Assembly (NCBI GenBank): GCA_027563935.2
Contig: CM050449.1
Span: 84,413,178 to 84,477,177 of the forward strand
Length of the DNA: 64,000 bases
Reading direction: 5' to 3'
DNA from: Costus lasius
Lineage: Eukaryota; Streptophyta; Magnoliopsida; Zingiberales; Costaceae
Below, one piece after another: positions 23,290-34,650 of the stretch. A program made the translations under genes and the position numbers. The notes under the pieces were generated by a model that did no database searches, was not told the DNA's origin, and worked only from the letters and a program-made list of their open reading frames with translations. How positions within the stretch are numbered: the stretch's first letter is position 1; every line of letters begins with the position of its first letter.

Positions 23290-24365
23290 GACCTTATCAA
23301 TGTGGGTACTCTGACTAAGGGCCAAGAGCCTCTTGGATCTATCCCGGTAGATCCTCACGCCTAGAATATAGGCGGCCTCCCCTAAGTCTTTCATCTCAAA
23401 ACATTTCCCCAACCATGTCTTCACAGCTTGAAGACTAGGGATGTCATTTCCGATGAGCAGTATGTCATCGACATACATGACCAGAAAAGTCACCAAGCTC
23501 CCACTTAATTTTCTGTATACACAGGCGTCATCTTCACTTTTGATAAAGCCATAATCTCTCACAGCTTCATCAAACTGAAGATTCTAACTTCGAGATGCTT
23601 GCTTTAATCCATAAATGGATTTCTTTAGCCTGCAGACTTTACTAGTATCTGCAGGATGGATGAAGTCATTAGGTTGTGTCATATACACATCCTTAGTCAG
23701 CTTCCCGTTAAGGAACGCTGTCTTCACATCCATCTGCCATATCTCATAGTCATGATATGCAGCTATAGCAAGCAGAATCCGAATGGATTTGATCATGGCA
23801 ACTGGCGAGAAGGTTTCATCATAGTCCACCCCGTGGACTTGTTTAAATCCTTTAGCCACTAGTCTACCCTTATAGGTAACTATTTTGCCATCCATGTCTG
23901 TCTTCTTCTTGAAGACCCATTTACACCCTATAGGTTTTACCCCATCAGACAGCTCAACCAAATCCCAAACTTGGTTAGCCGACATGGAATCCATCTCGGA
24001 TCGCATGGCCTCAAGCCATCTCTCGGAGTCCGGTCCACTGACCGCCTCCTCATAAGTCCTGGGTTCATCCTCAATGATGAAGATCCCGTCGTGTTGGGTC
24101 GGCAGCGACCCATACCTCTCAGGTGCACGACAAAACCTCCCAGACCTACATGGGACCTGTGTCTGAGCCTCAGGTTGCCTAGCAACCGGTGCAGGTGGCT
24201 CAAATTCCATCTCTTTGTCTTTGTGGTTGCACTTGGTCCTCATCCAAGTCAAACTTCCAGCCGCTAACTTCTTTCATGAGAAATTCTTTCTCTAGAAAGA
24301 CAGCACCCCAAGCAACAAAAACTTTGTTCTCGGTTGGGACATAGAAGTAGTATCCTTTAGTTTCC
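23290..24365 (-). pseudogene. Copia-B2 linker and reverse transcriptase N-terminus and palm
   Basis: Minus-strand frame with the proline- and glutamine-rich linker after integrase (EPPAPVARQPEAQTQ), the reverse transcriptase start (SEMDSMSANQVWDLVE), WQMDVKTAFLNG and the catalytic YVDDILLIGND near 23455-23487. A frameshift near 23570-23584 and one near 24250 break it. It stops at the solo LTR after the IDKVL motif. Confidence 0.85.
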
Positions 24366-25244
24366 TTAGGATACCCCCACAAACACACATTTATCAGATC
24401 TAGGTTCTAGCTTGCTAGAATCCTGACGTTTGACATAAGCCTTACATCCCCAGATCCTGATAAAAGTGAGATTTGGGCGTCTCCCACTCCATACCTCGTA
24501 TGGAATCTTTGAGACACTCTCAGATGGAACATTATTTAGTATTAGAGAAGCTGTCTCAAGTGCATGTCCCCAGAATGAGGGAGGTAGAGTTGCATGACTC
24601 ATCATAGATCGAACCATGTCCAACAAAGTTCGATTTCTCCTTTCAGACACATCATTCCATTGAGGTGTTCTAGGAGGAGTGAGTTGGGATATGATCCCAC
24701 ACTCTCTCATATAGTCAAAGAACTCACCGCTCAGGTACTCTTCACCACGATCTGATCGAAGAGTCTTAATGGATCTACCATGCTGGTTTTCTACTTCATG
24801 TCTAAACTCCTTAAATTTCTCAAAGGATTCAGACTTATGTCTCATCAGATAGACATAACCATATTTACTGAAGTCATCAGTAAACGCGATGAAGTAGTTG
24901 TACCTTCCTCTGGCTTGTTTATTGAAAGGCCCATACATGTCAGTATGTATGAGATTTAATAAACCTCCTGCCCTCTCACCAGTCTTGGTGAAGGGTGCCT
25001 TTGTCATTTTCCCTAATAAACAAGGTTCACAAGTATCAAATTCCTCCAAGGAACTTGAATCTAACAACCCATTTTCATGGAGTTGTCGAATGCGATTCTT
25101 GTTTATATGGGCTAATCGACAATGCCGTAGGAAAGCACCAACTGAACCACTCAGTTTGGTCCTTTTATTATTTATGTTACAAATAGAGCTATCCATGTCC
25201 AAGACATGTGGACCATTGCACAAAGTACCCTTCCCATAAAACAT
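24366..25244 (-). pseudogene. Copia-B2 integrase
   Basis: A 292-codon open stretch with the GAG-pre-integrase region, H-X4-H (RHCRLAH) and C-X2-C (CEPC) zinc ligands, and the catalytic residues in HTDMYGPF, RSDRGEEY and SERRNRTLL. It is the longest unbroken stretch of B2. It is part of a polyprotein and lacks a start of its own; the surrounding frame is broken on both sides. Confidence 0.85.
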
Positions 25245-26064
25245 ATTTGCAAAAGAACATAAGTTCTCCTAAATCCTTTCTTTGCCAAGCAAGGAGTGGA
25301 TGCAATGTTTTGGTAAGGGAAGGTACGTAATAGCAATTGTCTAGCTTTAACTGAAGTCCTAAAGGCAGGGAGAGAAACTCCTACAGAAACAGCAGTAACT
25401 TGTGCCTTGTTACCTATCTGTAGGTCAATCTCTCTAGGCCTTACCGATCTATCCTTTCTGAGCCTTTACATATTTGTACAAATGTGAGCTCCACATGCGG
25501 TATCCAATACCCATGTCATAGGAGTAGATAGGTTGACTTCGGTAACATAAATACCTGAGCATAAAGACAAGGCCTTGCCTTTCTTCTCCTCATTCTAAAG
25601 TTGCAACATGTCCTTTAACATGTGAGGTGGCCCTCCACATGAATAGCACCTATTATTCCTGATCATATCCATCTTTAATTTCAGTTCCTTGGTCAAGCCT
25701 TTCGGCTCAACACACTGAATATCAACTTTAGGATGATTGAGCTCAACCAGTTCATCAAAGAGCTGCCTCAGATTAAAAATAATCTCAGAGGCACTCTTCG
25801 ATTCATATTACCCTCTAAATTCAGGTGACATGTTGGTTAGCAACTTCCAAAGTATCAACCTGATGCTTATCATAAGCATCCCTCTCAGCCGCTGAGGCCG
25901 AGCATGGAAGTGGCTCAGGAAAAAGGACGCTCAAGGACACAAAGCTTCCTTTTGAGCTTGAGCACGATTCTCAAGTTCATATACCAATCCAGTAAGTTGG
26001 ATCCAGCCAACTTATCCCTTTCCAGGGGAGATCGCAGTGACCAACTGCTATTGTTCACAGCCAT
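25245..26064 (-). pseudogene. Copia-B2 gag and protease
   Basis: Starts at the ATG 26064-26062 (MAVNNSSWSLRSPLERDKL). The gag has the same internal shortening as B1: the zinc knuckle is about 139 codons from the start, and its last cysteine is absent (HMLKDM). Stops and frameshifts follow near 25910, 25800 and 25590. The protease centre lies near 25500. Confidence 0.8.
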
Positions 26065-27768
26065 TGTTCCACAACAACCAAGAAACAGCAGATTAGTACT
26101 ACTTCGAGTCATTTAAACTGGACTTGTTTTAAATGACCATGGCTTCCACTATTTTTAATCGAATTGACAACCCACAAAGTCAATCGAGAAATCCAAGATT
26201 TCCTAGTGAGATGAGATCCTCATTCCACATAGGGCTTTGCGTCCCACGAGGGTGGGATGAGATGCACAAAGTGACCCATGTTTCCTAAGGTGGGCTCACC
26301 GGCCGATTGCTCCAAGCAATTCCCCTTATTGAGACAGTCCAGGCATTTCATGTCCAGCGAGGGCTGGATACAGCATGAAACCCTAACCTCTCAACAATGC
26401 CTCTAGAGTTTCATCATGTGCCTAGCACACATGAAAATCTAGTCAAGTCCATTCCTAACCGTTATGCCCAGGGCCAACGAGTTTCCTTGCGAAGGCATGC
26501 CCAGGTTAAAACTGGACTGGGGAAACCATTGCCACCACGCACTTTCTAAAGATAAGTGGGTGTGTCCCATGAGGGTGGGAAACAATTCACAACTCCACTG
26601 ATCGATAGCTTAGTGAGGGCTACGCGTTAGAAGGCTACTAGACTTGATATTTTAATTGAGGGTTTTTGTTTAAGGTTTCATCATCTCAGTTTTATCTTAT
26701 GTCTATCATTATAGGCATGCAATCCTATGGTGATAACATAACAATAAAACATCATAGGCATGCTTTAGCTTTTGTAAAGAAAGCAATAAAAGGATGATGT
26801 GATCATAGCCCATTCAAGACATTGAACCAATCCATGCCAAAAAGGGGTTCAACTCTTGACCTAGGATTCAAGCCCCAAGACGAGACCTAGCCTAGCCGAC
26901 CTCTAGCTCTATCTTCAAGGTTGGCTCCAAGGTCCTTCTCTCATGGTTTAGCTTTCAAACCCTAGGGGTACACCCACAAGGTTCGGCCAATGCCATGGTC
27001 TTTCTCCAAGGAAGGTGCGCCATCTAGCAAGCCACAAGAGGGATAGCACACAAGCACAAGGCTCGGCCAAACCCTAACTTGCGCCCCCATGCAAGGATGT
27101 GCCACCTTTGAAGCTTGTTGCGCCATCAGGCAAGGATGCGCAACCAAGCAAGCATGCACCTTGCTCCAAGTAGATGCACCACCCTAATCTTCTTCTTAGT
27201 TAAAAGCAAAAAGAAAAGTGGCACGCAGGCCTCACAAGGATACATCACAGGCATGCTAAGGGGCTTGACATATGACCATAACATCATGCACAATCAAGTA
27301 CTTACTCATGCAATTCTACATGCTCATGAAAAACATAAAATCTAAAATTTTACTTTTTCATAAAACATGTCTCTCTTCCTTCCCTTTATATCACAAATCT
27401 TTGATTCTAAGTTTCTCTCAGGAGTCTACAAGAGGCATACCGGTTGCCCTGCTTGCAATCCCTAACTTGCTAGGGTAAGGGCAATCACCCAGTCCATGCC
27501 CTATCCCAACAAGTCTCTCAAGATAGGTCTATCCTATTATGAGAGGAGAAATTTTCTCTTCCACGTATGGGTCTATCCCATCACATGAAGAGAGCAAAGA
27601 ACCACAAGAAGTTAATTAGAAGTAAGAAACAAGAGACCTACAATTTTTCTACTTAAAGAAAAACCATGCGCCAATATCTATGCAATATGCGAAAATGTAG
27701 ATATGGCATGTGAGCATGAAAAGCATGAAAGAACATCGTTCGAGGCTCGCAAGTAGCTTTGATACCAC
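26065..27768 (-). other. Copia-B2 5' leader with primer binding site
   Basis: Primer binding site at 27756-27767 (TGGTATCAAAGC on the minus strand, one change from the Met-tRNA match). Three hairpins at 26242-26257, 26353-26368 and 26565-26580 correspond to those of B1. The stretch 27400-27640 contains sequence not obvious in the B1 leader. No coding frame is supported. Confidence 0.78.
26242..26580 (-). other. Three-hairpin cluster in the Copia-B2 leader
   Basis: Stems TCCCAC/GTGGGA, TCCAGC/GCTGGA and TCCCAC/ATGGGA around a GAGG plus-strand loop (CCTC on the element strand). The third has one changed base: the closing pair is a mismatch on the RNA strand (C with A) but a G-T wobble if read on the plus strand. 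The other two stems are intact. Confidence 0.6.
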
Positions 27769-29796
27769 TGTTGGGAAACCCGAAACAAGCCGGTCCCCGA
27801 AACAAGCCGGTCCCAAAAACCCAGTGAAGATCTCTTGCGAGGGGGTCGACACGATGTGATAGTAAGTACCTTTAAGCAATTAGAAGCCGATGTCGATGAA
27901 GGCGCCCAAGTGTTCGCTCTCTGCAGTCTTGCACACACGGATTCCTCAAGTTTTCTTCTTCCTCGCCCGGTGCTAGCCTCGGGAAGAAGATCCATGCCTT
28001 AGGAGAGTTCTCCAAGCAACTTGCGCCACCACCAAGATGTGATGCGCCAAGGAGATGGAAGGAGAAGGGAACGCCGCAAGCCTTATTGTCCCTTTGCACC
28101 AAGGAAAGGAAGAGGAGAAGCATGCTTGCGCCCTTGATGGAAGAAGAAGAGCTTCAAGCTCTCCAAGCTGTCGCCCTCTAATGCTTCACGCCTCCAAGGA
28201 ATTAGCATCAAGAAGAGAGGGGGCGGCAAGGGCTTATTTATAGGAGCAAGAGGCGGTTAGGGGAGAAAGGCAAGTGTTGACAATTAGGGCATGATTCTAG
28301 GAGATTATTTAATCAAGTATACTGATTAAATCTCCACTCCCATATGCGCTTAAGACTTGCCAAAGCAAGTATCAGCCATATGCACCCATATCATGCCATA
28401 TGAGGCATTAATCCTATCTATGCTCCTAGACCTAGTCAAGGCAATATAATGGATTGCCTAATATGGCTTGGGCGCAAGTCCTAATCTAATTAGGACTCTA
28501 ATTATGTTAATAATCAGCCCACAATTGTCAAACACAATCCAATCAATTATCTTGGGTGATTTATTCAAATCCAATTTGATTTAATCACCTAGGAGATACC
28601 AAACAAGGCATAGGCGCAAATTCTAGTCCAACTAGAATCCCATATGCGCCTATCCTATTAATTCATCCCCATTATACCCTTCAAGCCTCATAGCCCTTCA
28701 ATACAACTTATTAGCAAGCCCAACTAAACAATGGGCCAAGCCCAAAGTCCATTATGCATGTTAACCAAGCTATTGGATCCAATCCAATTTAACCCATGGT
28801 CAAATGAGGTTAACCATGGTTAATTTGATCAATATGCTAAAAACGGAAGTTGGCTCCAATAAGTTTCTTCCATCTCATCAGGCCCATTGGCGCTGATGAA
28901 ATCTCCCAAATAGATCCGAGTTATCCAATAACTCGATCTAAAGGCTACCCGATCAATATGAAAACTCGAGTATCAAGGTGTGCGACCCTGTAGGTTCCTC
29001 TAACGCTGGCAGTGCTAACCAAAGGTCATCACAAGCAGTGAGTGGCACCTAGCAGTGCATCGCTGCTACCCAAGTCATTGGAATGGATATCGACATCGAC
29101 ATCCCCATCATCGCAACTAGGTACAGATGCATTACAGTCTCTTTGCCGAACTGATATCCGATTGGACAAGTGTGTCACCACTTGTTTTCACCCAATCACA
29201 TGGTTATGACTAAATCAGGTTTTCACCTGGGTATGGCCATACACTTTCAGTCATAGAACCATAGAGGAGCTCCATGGATATCATGCTTCCCTAAGGAAGG
29301 AGCAAATCCTGTGTCTGTCCATTGACCTTCTCATATGGGTCGTGACATGCTCAATGACAACCATTATGACCTCCCAACTACGGCGAGGTGTTAGGTTGTA
29401 TCAAAGCAAGTCCCTAACCATATAGAATGGTCAATGACCTCAAGTCAAGGGATCAATGCATCTCCTGTCACTTGTGAGGATAACTCATGACACCAAGTCA
29501 TAGCCTCACAGCGGGTCTATCCAGTATATCCTCCAATGATATACCCATGTGTCTGCGTTAGCACCACGTGCCTAACCAGCCCACATACTAGTCTCACAAG
29601 TACCAGAGCTGTCCCATATCCACTCAGGTACATTGACTGGGGACAATCATTTGAGCACAGATCCAATCTGTCTCCAGGGACATTATCATGTAAGTGTACA
29701 CAATCGCAGGTGTAGACAAACAATGATAACGACAATGCCAGAAAGATATATGAATATTAGAGTAAAGTAGTACAAAGATGGACCAAAACTAGGTCC
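27769..29796 (-). repeat. Copia-B2 5' LTR, outer end truncated
   Basis: Highly similar to 18126-20217. It lacks the terminal 17 bases of the LTR at 29796, where B1 sequence begins. Near its inner end a 17-bp unit CGAAACAAGCCGGTCCC is tandemly doubled (27781-27797 and 27798-27814), and about 60 bases present in the other LTR are missing. Confidence 0.88.
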
Positions 29797-31571
29797 TAGT
29801 GGGAGGAAGTTTGACTTGGATGAGGTCCAAGTGCAACCACAAGACATAGAGATGGAACCTGAGCCACCTGTACCAGTTGCTAGGCAACCTGAGGCTCAGA
29901 CATAGGCCCTACGTAGGTCTGGGAGAATTCGTCATGCACCTGAGAGGTATGGGTCGCTGCCGACCCAACATGACGGAATCTCCATCATTGAGGATGAACC
30001 CAGGACTTATGATGAGGCGGTCAGTGGACCGGACTCCGAGAGATGGCTTGAGGCCATGCGATCCGAGATGGATTCCATGTCAGCTAACCAAGTTTGGGAT
30101 TTGGTTGAGTTACCTGATGGGGTAAAGCCCATAGGGTGTAAATGGGTCTTTCAAGAGGAAGACAGACTTGGATGGCAACATAGTTACCTATAAATGTAGA
30201 CTAGTGGCTAAGGGATTCAAATAAATCCACGGGGTGGATTATGATGAAACCTTCTCGCCAGTTGCCATGTTCAAATCCATTCGGATTCTGCTTGCTATAG
30301 CTGCATATCATGATTACGAGATATGGCAGATGGATGTGAAGACAGCTTTCCTTAATGGGAAGCTAGCTGAGGATGTGTATATGACACAACCTGATGGCTT
30401 CATCCATCCTACAGAGGCCAATAAGATCTGCAGGCTAAAGAGATCCAACTATGGATTAAAGCAAGCATCTCGAAGTTGGAATCTTCGATTTGATGAAGCT
30501 GTGAGAGATTATGGCTTTATCAAAAGTGAATATGACGCCTGTGTATACAAAAAATTCAGTGGGAGCTTGGTGACTTTTCTGGTCTTGTATGTCGATGACA
30601 TACTACTCATTGGGAACGACATCCCTAGTCTTCAAGCTGTGAAGACATGGTTAGGGAAGTATTTTGAGATGAAAGACTTAGGGGAGGCCGCCTATATCCT
30701 AGGCGTGAGAATCTATAGGGATAGATCCAAGAAGCTCCTAGCCCTTAGTCAGAGTACATACATTGATAAGGTCCTAGAGAGGTTTAGCTTGGAGCAATCC
30801 AAGAAAGGGTACCTTCCAGTGAGACATGGTCTTACTCTCTCAAAGAGCCATTGTCCCACCACATAGGCTGAGAGGGATGACATGAGTTGAGTGCCCTATG
30901 CTTCGGCAGTAGGATCGATCATGTATGCAATGTTGTGTACTAGACCAGATGTGGCTTATGCTGTGAGCATAACCAGCCGATACCAATCCAATCCTAGAGT
31001 ACAGCACTGGGTGGCTGTAAAGAACATCCTAAAGTATCTGAGAAGAACTAAAAATTTGTTCTTGGTCTATGGGGGATAGGAAGAGCTCAGTATGCAGGGC
31101 TACACTGATGCGTCTTTCCAGTCTGACCCTGATTACTTCAGATCACAGGCCAGCTATGTGTTCAAGATAAATGGAGGCGCTGTATGCTGGAAGAGCTTCA
31201 AGCAATCCACCATAGCTGATTCTACAATCGAAGCTGAGTATGTGGCCGCTTCTGAGGCAGCCAAAGAAGCCGTTTGGATTAGGAAGTTCATTTCTGAACT
31301 TCAGGTGGTTCCCAGTGCACTGAATCCCATTGAAATCTACTGTGATAACAATGGAGCAATTGCACAAGCCAAGGAACCAAGGTCTCATCGAAAATCCAAA
31401 CACATACTCAGGAAATTTCACCTGATTAGAGAGATCAACGACAGAGGTGATGTCAAGATTAGCAGAGTTGACACAGAGAACAATCTAGCAGACCCATTGA
31501 CCAAGGCTTTGGCACAGCAGAAGCATGATGGTCACGCTAGAGATATGGGGTTAAGATTTCTCAACCTCTAG
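29797..31571 (+). pseudogene. Copia-B1 linker, reverse transcriptase and RNase H
   Basis: Begins with the second copy of the 259-bp duplication (29797-30055), which here has a stop near 29901. It then continues the B1 pol: reverse transcriptase with WQMDVKTAFLNG and YVDDILLIGND (near 30586-30618), then RNase H with GYTDASFQSD, ADSTIEAEY and NLADPLTKALAQ, ending at 31571. It is broken by a 1-bp frameshift near 30150 and stops near 30222, 30864, 30888 and 31077. Product role would be cDNA synthesis and RNA template removal. Confidence 0.88.
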
Positions 31572-31575
31572 GTCT

Positions 31576-31592
31576 TAGTGCAAGTGGGAGAT
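31576..31592 (+). other. Polypurine tract of Copia-B1
   Basis: TAGTGCAAGTGGGAGAT directly before the 3' LTR. It is nearly identical in A3 (56186-56202) and, on the minus strand, in B2. It would prime plus-strand cDNA. Confidence 0.75.
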
Positions 31593-33568
31593 TGTTAGTG
31601 TATATGCCCTAAGGACCTAATTCTGGTCCGTTATTTGTACTACTTGACATTGATATTTATATCATACTGGCATTGTCGTTATCATTATTTGTTTACATCT
31701 GCGAACATGTACTTATATGATAATGTCCCAAGAGACAGATTGGATCTGTGCTCAAACTATTGTCCCTAGTCAATGTACCTTAGTGGATATGGGATAGCTA
31801 TGGTACTTGTAAGACTGGTATATGGGCTGGTTAGGCACGAGGTGCTAACGCAGGGGTATATCAGTGGTAGATATACTGGACCGACCCGCTGTGAGGCAAT
31901 GACTTGGTGTCACGAGTTATCCTCACAAGTGATAGGAGATGCATTGATCCCTTGACTTGAGGTCATTGGCCATTCTATATGGTTAGGGATATGCTTTGAT
32001 ACAACCTAACGCCTTGCCGTAGTTGGGAGGTAATAACGGTTGTCATTGGGTATGTCACGACCCATATGAGAAGGTCAATGCACAGACATAGGATTTGCCC
32101 CTTCCTAAGGGAAGCATGATATCCATGGAGCTCCTCTATGGTTCTATGACTAAAAGTGTATGGTCATACCCAGGTTAGACCTGATTTAGTCATAGCCATG
32201 AGATTGGATAGAAACAAGTGGTGACACATTTGGCCAATCGGATATCAGTTCGGCAAAGAGACTGTAATGCATCTGTACCTGGTTGCGATGATGGGGATGT
32301 CGATGTCGATATCCATTCCGATGACTTGGGTAGCAGCGATGCACTGCTAGGTGCCACTCACTGCTTGTGGTAACCTTAGGTCAGCACTGCCAACGTCAGA
32401 GGAACCTACAGGGTCGCACACCTTGATACTCGAGTTCTCGTATTGATCGAGAAGCCTTATGATCGAGCTATTAGATAACTCGGATCTATTTGGGAAATTT
32501 CATCAGCGCCGATGGGTCTGATGAGATGGAAGAGACTTATTAGAGCCAACTTCCATTTTTGGCATATTGACCAAATTAACCATGGTTAACTAGGTTTGAC
32601 CTTGGGTTATGTTGGATTGGATCCAATGGGTTGAGTGACATGCATAATGGACATTGGACAAGACCCATTCTATGATTGGGCTTATTAATAAGTTAAATGG
32701 CTTAAGGAGAAGGAGAAGGATGTGTAGGCGCATGGTTAACCCTAGTTAGACTAGGGTTGGCGCCTACGACACATATGGTTAATATAAGTTGATATTAATT
32801 ATTTGTGGGTTATTTAATTAATTAATTTAAATAATTGTATGGAGTCCTATTTAATAGGGCTGATTATTTAAATTATTAATTAGAGTCCTAATTGGATTAG
32901 GACTTGATTATTTAAATGATTAATTAGAATCCTAATTGGATTAGGACTTAATTAAATCATTAAAATAATCCTATTCCTACTTCTTCTCCTAGCCACTACT
33001 CTAACCGCCCCTTGCTCTATATAATGAGCCCTAGCCGCCCCCTCTCATGACACACAACTTATTGAAGGCGTGAGAACAAGAGGAGGGGCGAGAGCAAGAG
33101 GAGCAAGAGGAGTTGGCGCATCTCTTCATCAACCAAGCCGCAAGCACTTCTTCTTCTTCATCCTTGGTGCTTCTTCTATTGAAGGTGGTGCAAGTGTGCC
33201 TTGTGCTTGGCGGCATCTCCCTCTTCCTTCTTCATCCTTGGCGCATATACCTTGGAGGTGGCGCAAGTTGAGAAGAAGGTGACCAAAGGCTTGGATCTTC
33301 TTCCCGAGGCTAGCACCGGGCGTGGAAGAAGAGGACTCGAGGTGATCCGTGTGTGTGAGACTGCAGAGGGCGCACGCTTGGGCGACTACTTCGACATCAG
33401 CCTCGCCTTGCTCAAGGTATTTTCTATCTCATCATGTCGACTCTTTCGCATGCGAACTTCACTGGGTTTTTGGGACTGGCCTATTTCGGGGATATTCTTC
33501 CGCTGCGTAATGTATTTGTGTCTATAAACCTCTGAAAAATTATAAAATATCCCCGGAGTTTCCCAACA
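31593..33568 (+). repeat. Copia-B1 3' LTR (1976 bp)
   Basis: Starts TGTTAGTG (one change from the 5' LTR) and ends CCCAACA, followed by the GTTTA TSD at 33569-33573. The 44-bp duplication is at 32862-32949 and the TATA motif at 33018-33024. Confidence 0.92.
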
Positions 33569-33573
33569 GTTTA
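33569..33573 (+). repeat. TSD of Copia-B1, right copy
   Basis: GTTTA, identical to 12463-12467. Confidence 0.92.
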
Positions 33574-34650
33574 CCACCTCAAAAGGGTGATGAACCAAAA
33601 GGAGATGATTTATGTGAGAAGGACAATCCTAACCCTAACTCACCTCCACCCTATAGACCACCAATACCTTTTCCTCAGAGGTTAGTTCAAAACAAATTAG
33701 ACAAGAAGTTTGGCAAATTCCTTGAAATCCTGAAAAAGCTTTATGTTAACATTCCATTTACTGAAGCTATTACTGAAATGCCATCTTATGCAAAATTTTT
33801 AAAGGAGATTTTGTCTAACAAAAGGAAATTAGATGATTATGGTACTTGCATGGTTACTCTAACTGAAGATTGTAGTGCAGTCATTCAAAATAAACTGCCA
33901 CCTAAACTGAAAGATCTAGGTAGTTTTTCTATACCATGTACTATAGGCACTATGGCTTTTGACCGAGCCTTATGTGACTTAGGTGCAAGTGTTAGTCTAA
34001 TGCCTCTTTCCACTTACAGGAAACCGAATCTTGGAGAGCAAAAGCCTGCATCTATATCCTTGCAGCTCACAGACTCATCGGTAAAGTATCCTGTAGGTAT
34101 TTTGGAAAATGTGCCAATAAAGATAGGTGAGTTTTTCATACCCGCTGATTTTGTAGTGTTAGACATGGAGGAAAATTCTAGAAATCTTATAATTCTTGGG
34201 AGACCTCTATTGGCCACTACTAAGGCAAACATAGATGTGAAAGAGGGAAAGATTACTTTTGATATTTGTGATAACAAGATTGAATTTAATCTTAATGATT
34301 CATTGAACAAACTTTCATACTCAAGATCTTGTTGTTGTGTTGAAATATTTAATGATGATACTTATGATGTTTCAAGTTTATTTGATGAACCCTCAAATTA
34401 TGAAATTAACAATTCTTCTGAGGATGTTGATAAAGGGATGTAAGAGAAGAAGAACAAAAATTCTAGAAGAAGGAGAAAAAGGAGAAGAAGATCTAGATTA
34501 TTTGACAAAGGAAAAAACATTTGGAACAAAATTGGAAAGTATTTCAAGGCTGAGCCTTATGTGGCTCAATGGGATGCCCAAACAAAAGAAAAATCAGAAG
34601 GGCAACAGCGGAATTCACGATCACACCCAAGTGTTAAAGGGTCAAGCTAA
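33574..34650 (+). pseudogene. Athila-like aspartic protease and basic tail
   Basis: Continues the gag frame of 10944-12467 in phase after removal of Copia-B1. The protease centre is DLGASVSLMP near 33976-34005 and the second half has NLIILGRPLL near 34180. A TAA at 34441-34443 is the only stop before 34648. The frame then goes into a very basic segment (RRRRKRRRRSR) and ends with SHPSVKGSS and TAA at 34648-34650. Reverse transcriptase, RNase H and integrase, expected here, are absent. The product would cleave the gag polyprotein. Confidence 0.85.

Larger units (their letters stand above)
18126..29796 (-). mobile_element. Copia-B2 LTR retrotransposon nested in Copia-B1
   Basis: A family relative of B1 in opposite orientation. 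Its 3' LTR is at 18126-20217 and its 5' LTR at 27769-29796, with primer binding site, leader, gag, protease, integrase and reverse transcriptase between them on the minus strand. The outer end of the 5' LTR lacks its last 17 bases and joins B1 sequence that repeats the left flank. A solo LTR (21038-23284) interrupts its reverse transcriptase. All coding parts are broken. Confidence 0.9.
12468..33568 (+). mobile_element. Copia-B1 LTR retrotransposon with nested Copia-B2
   Basis: Ty1/copia element with LTRs at 12468-14444 and 31593-33568, a Met-tRNA primer binding site, a polypurine tract, and a perfect GTTTA TSD. The coding region is split by Copia-B2 (18126-29796) and by the 259-bp duplication associated with that insertion. 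The family resembles Copia-A in pol but has a shorter gag. Stops and frameshifts make it defective. Confidence 0.93.

Noticed and set aside
17867..30055. Explaining the 259-bp duplication by unequal crossing over between two B elements
   Set aside because: The right junction joins LTR end sequence to pol sequence with only about three shared bases, so there is no homology to support crossing over.
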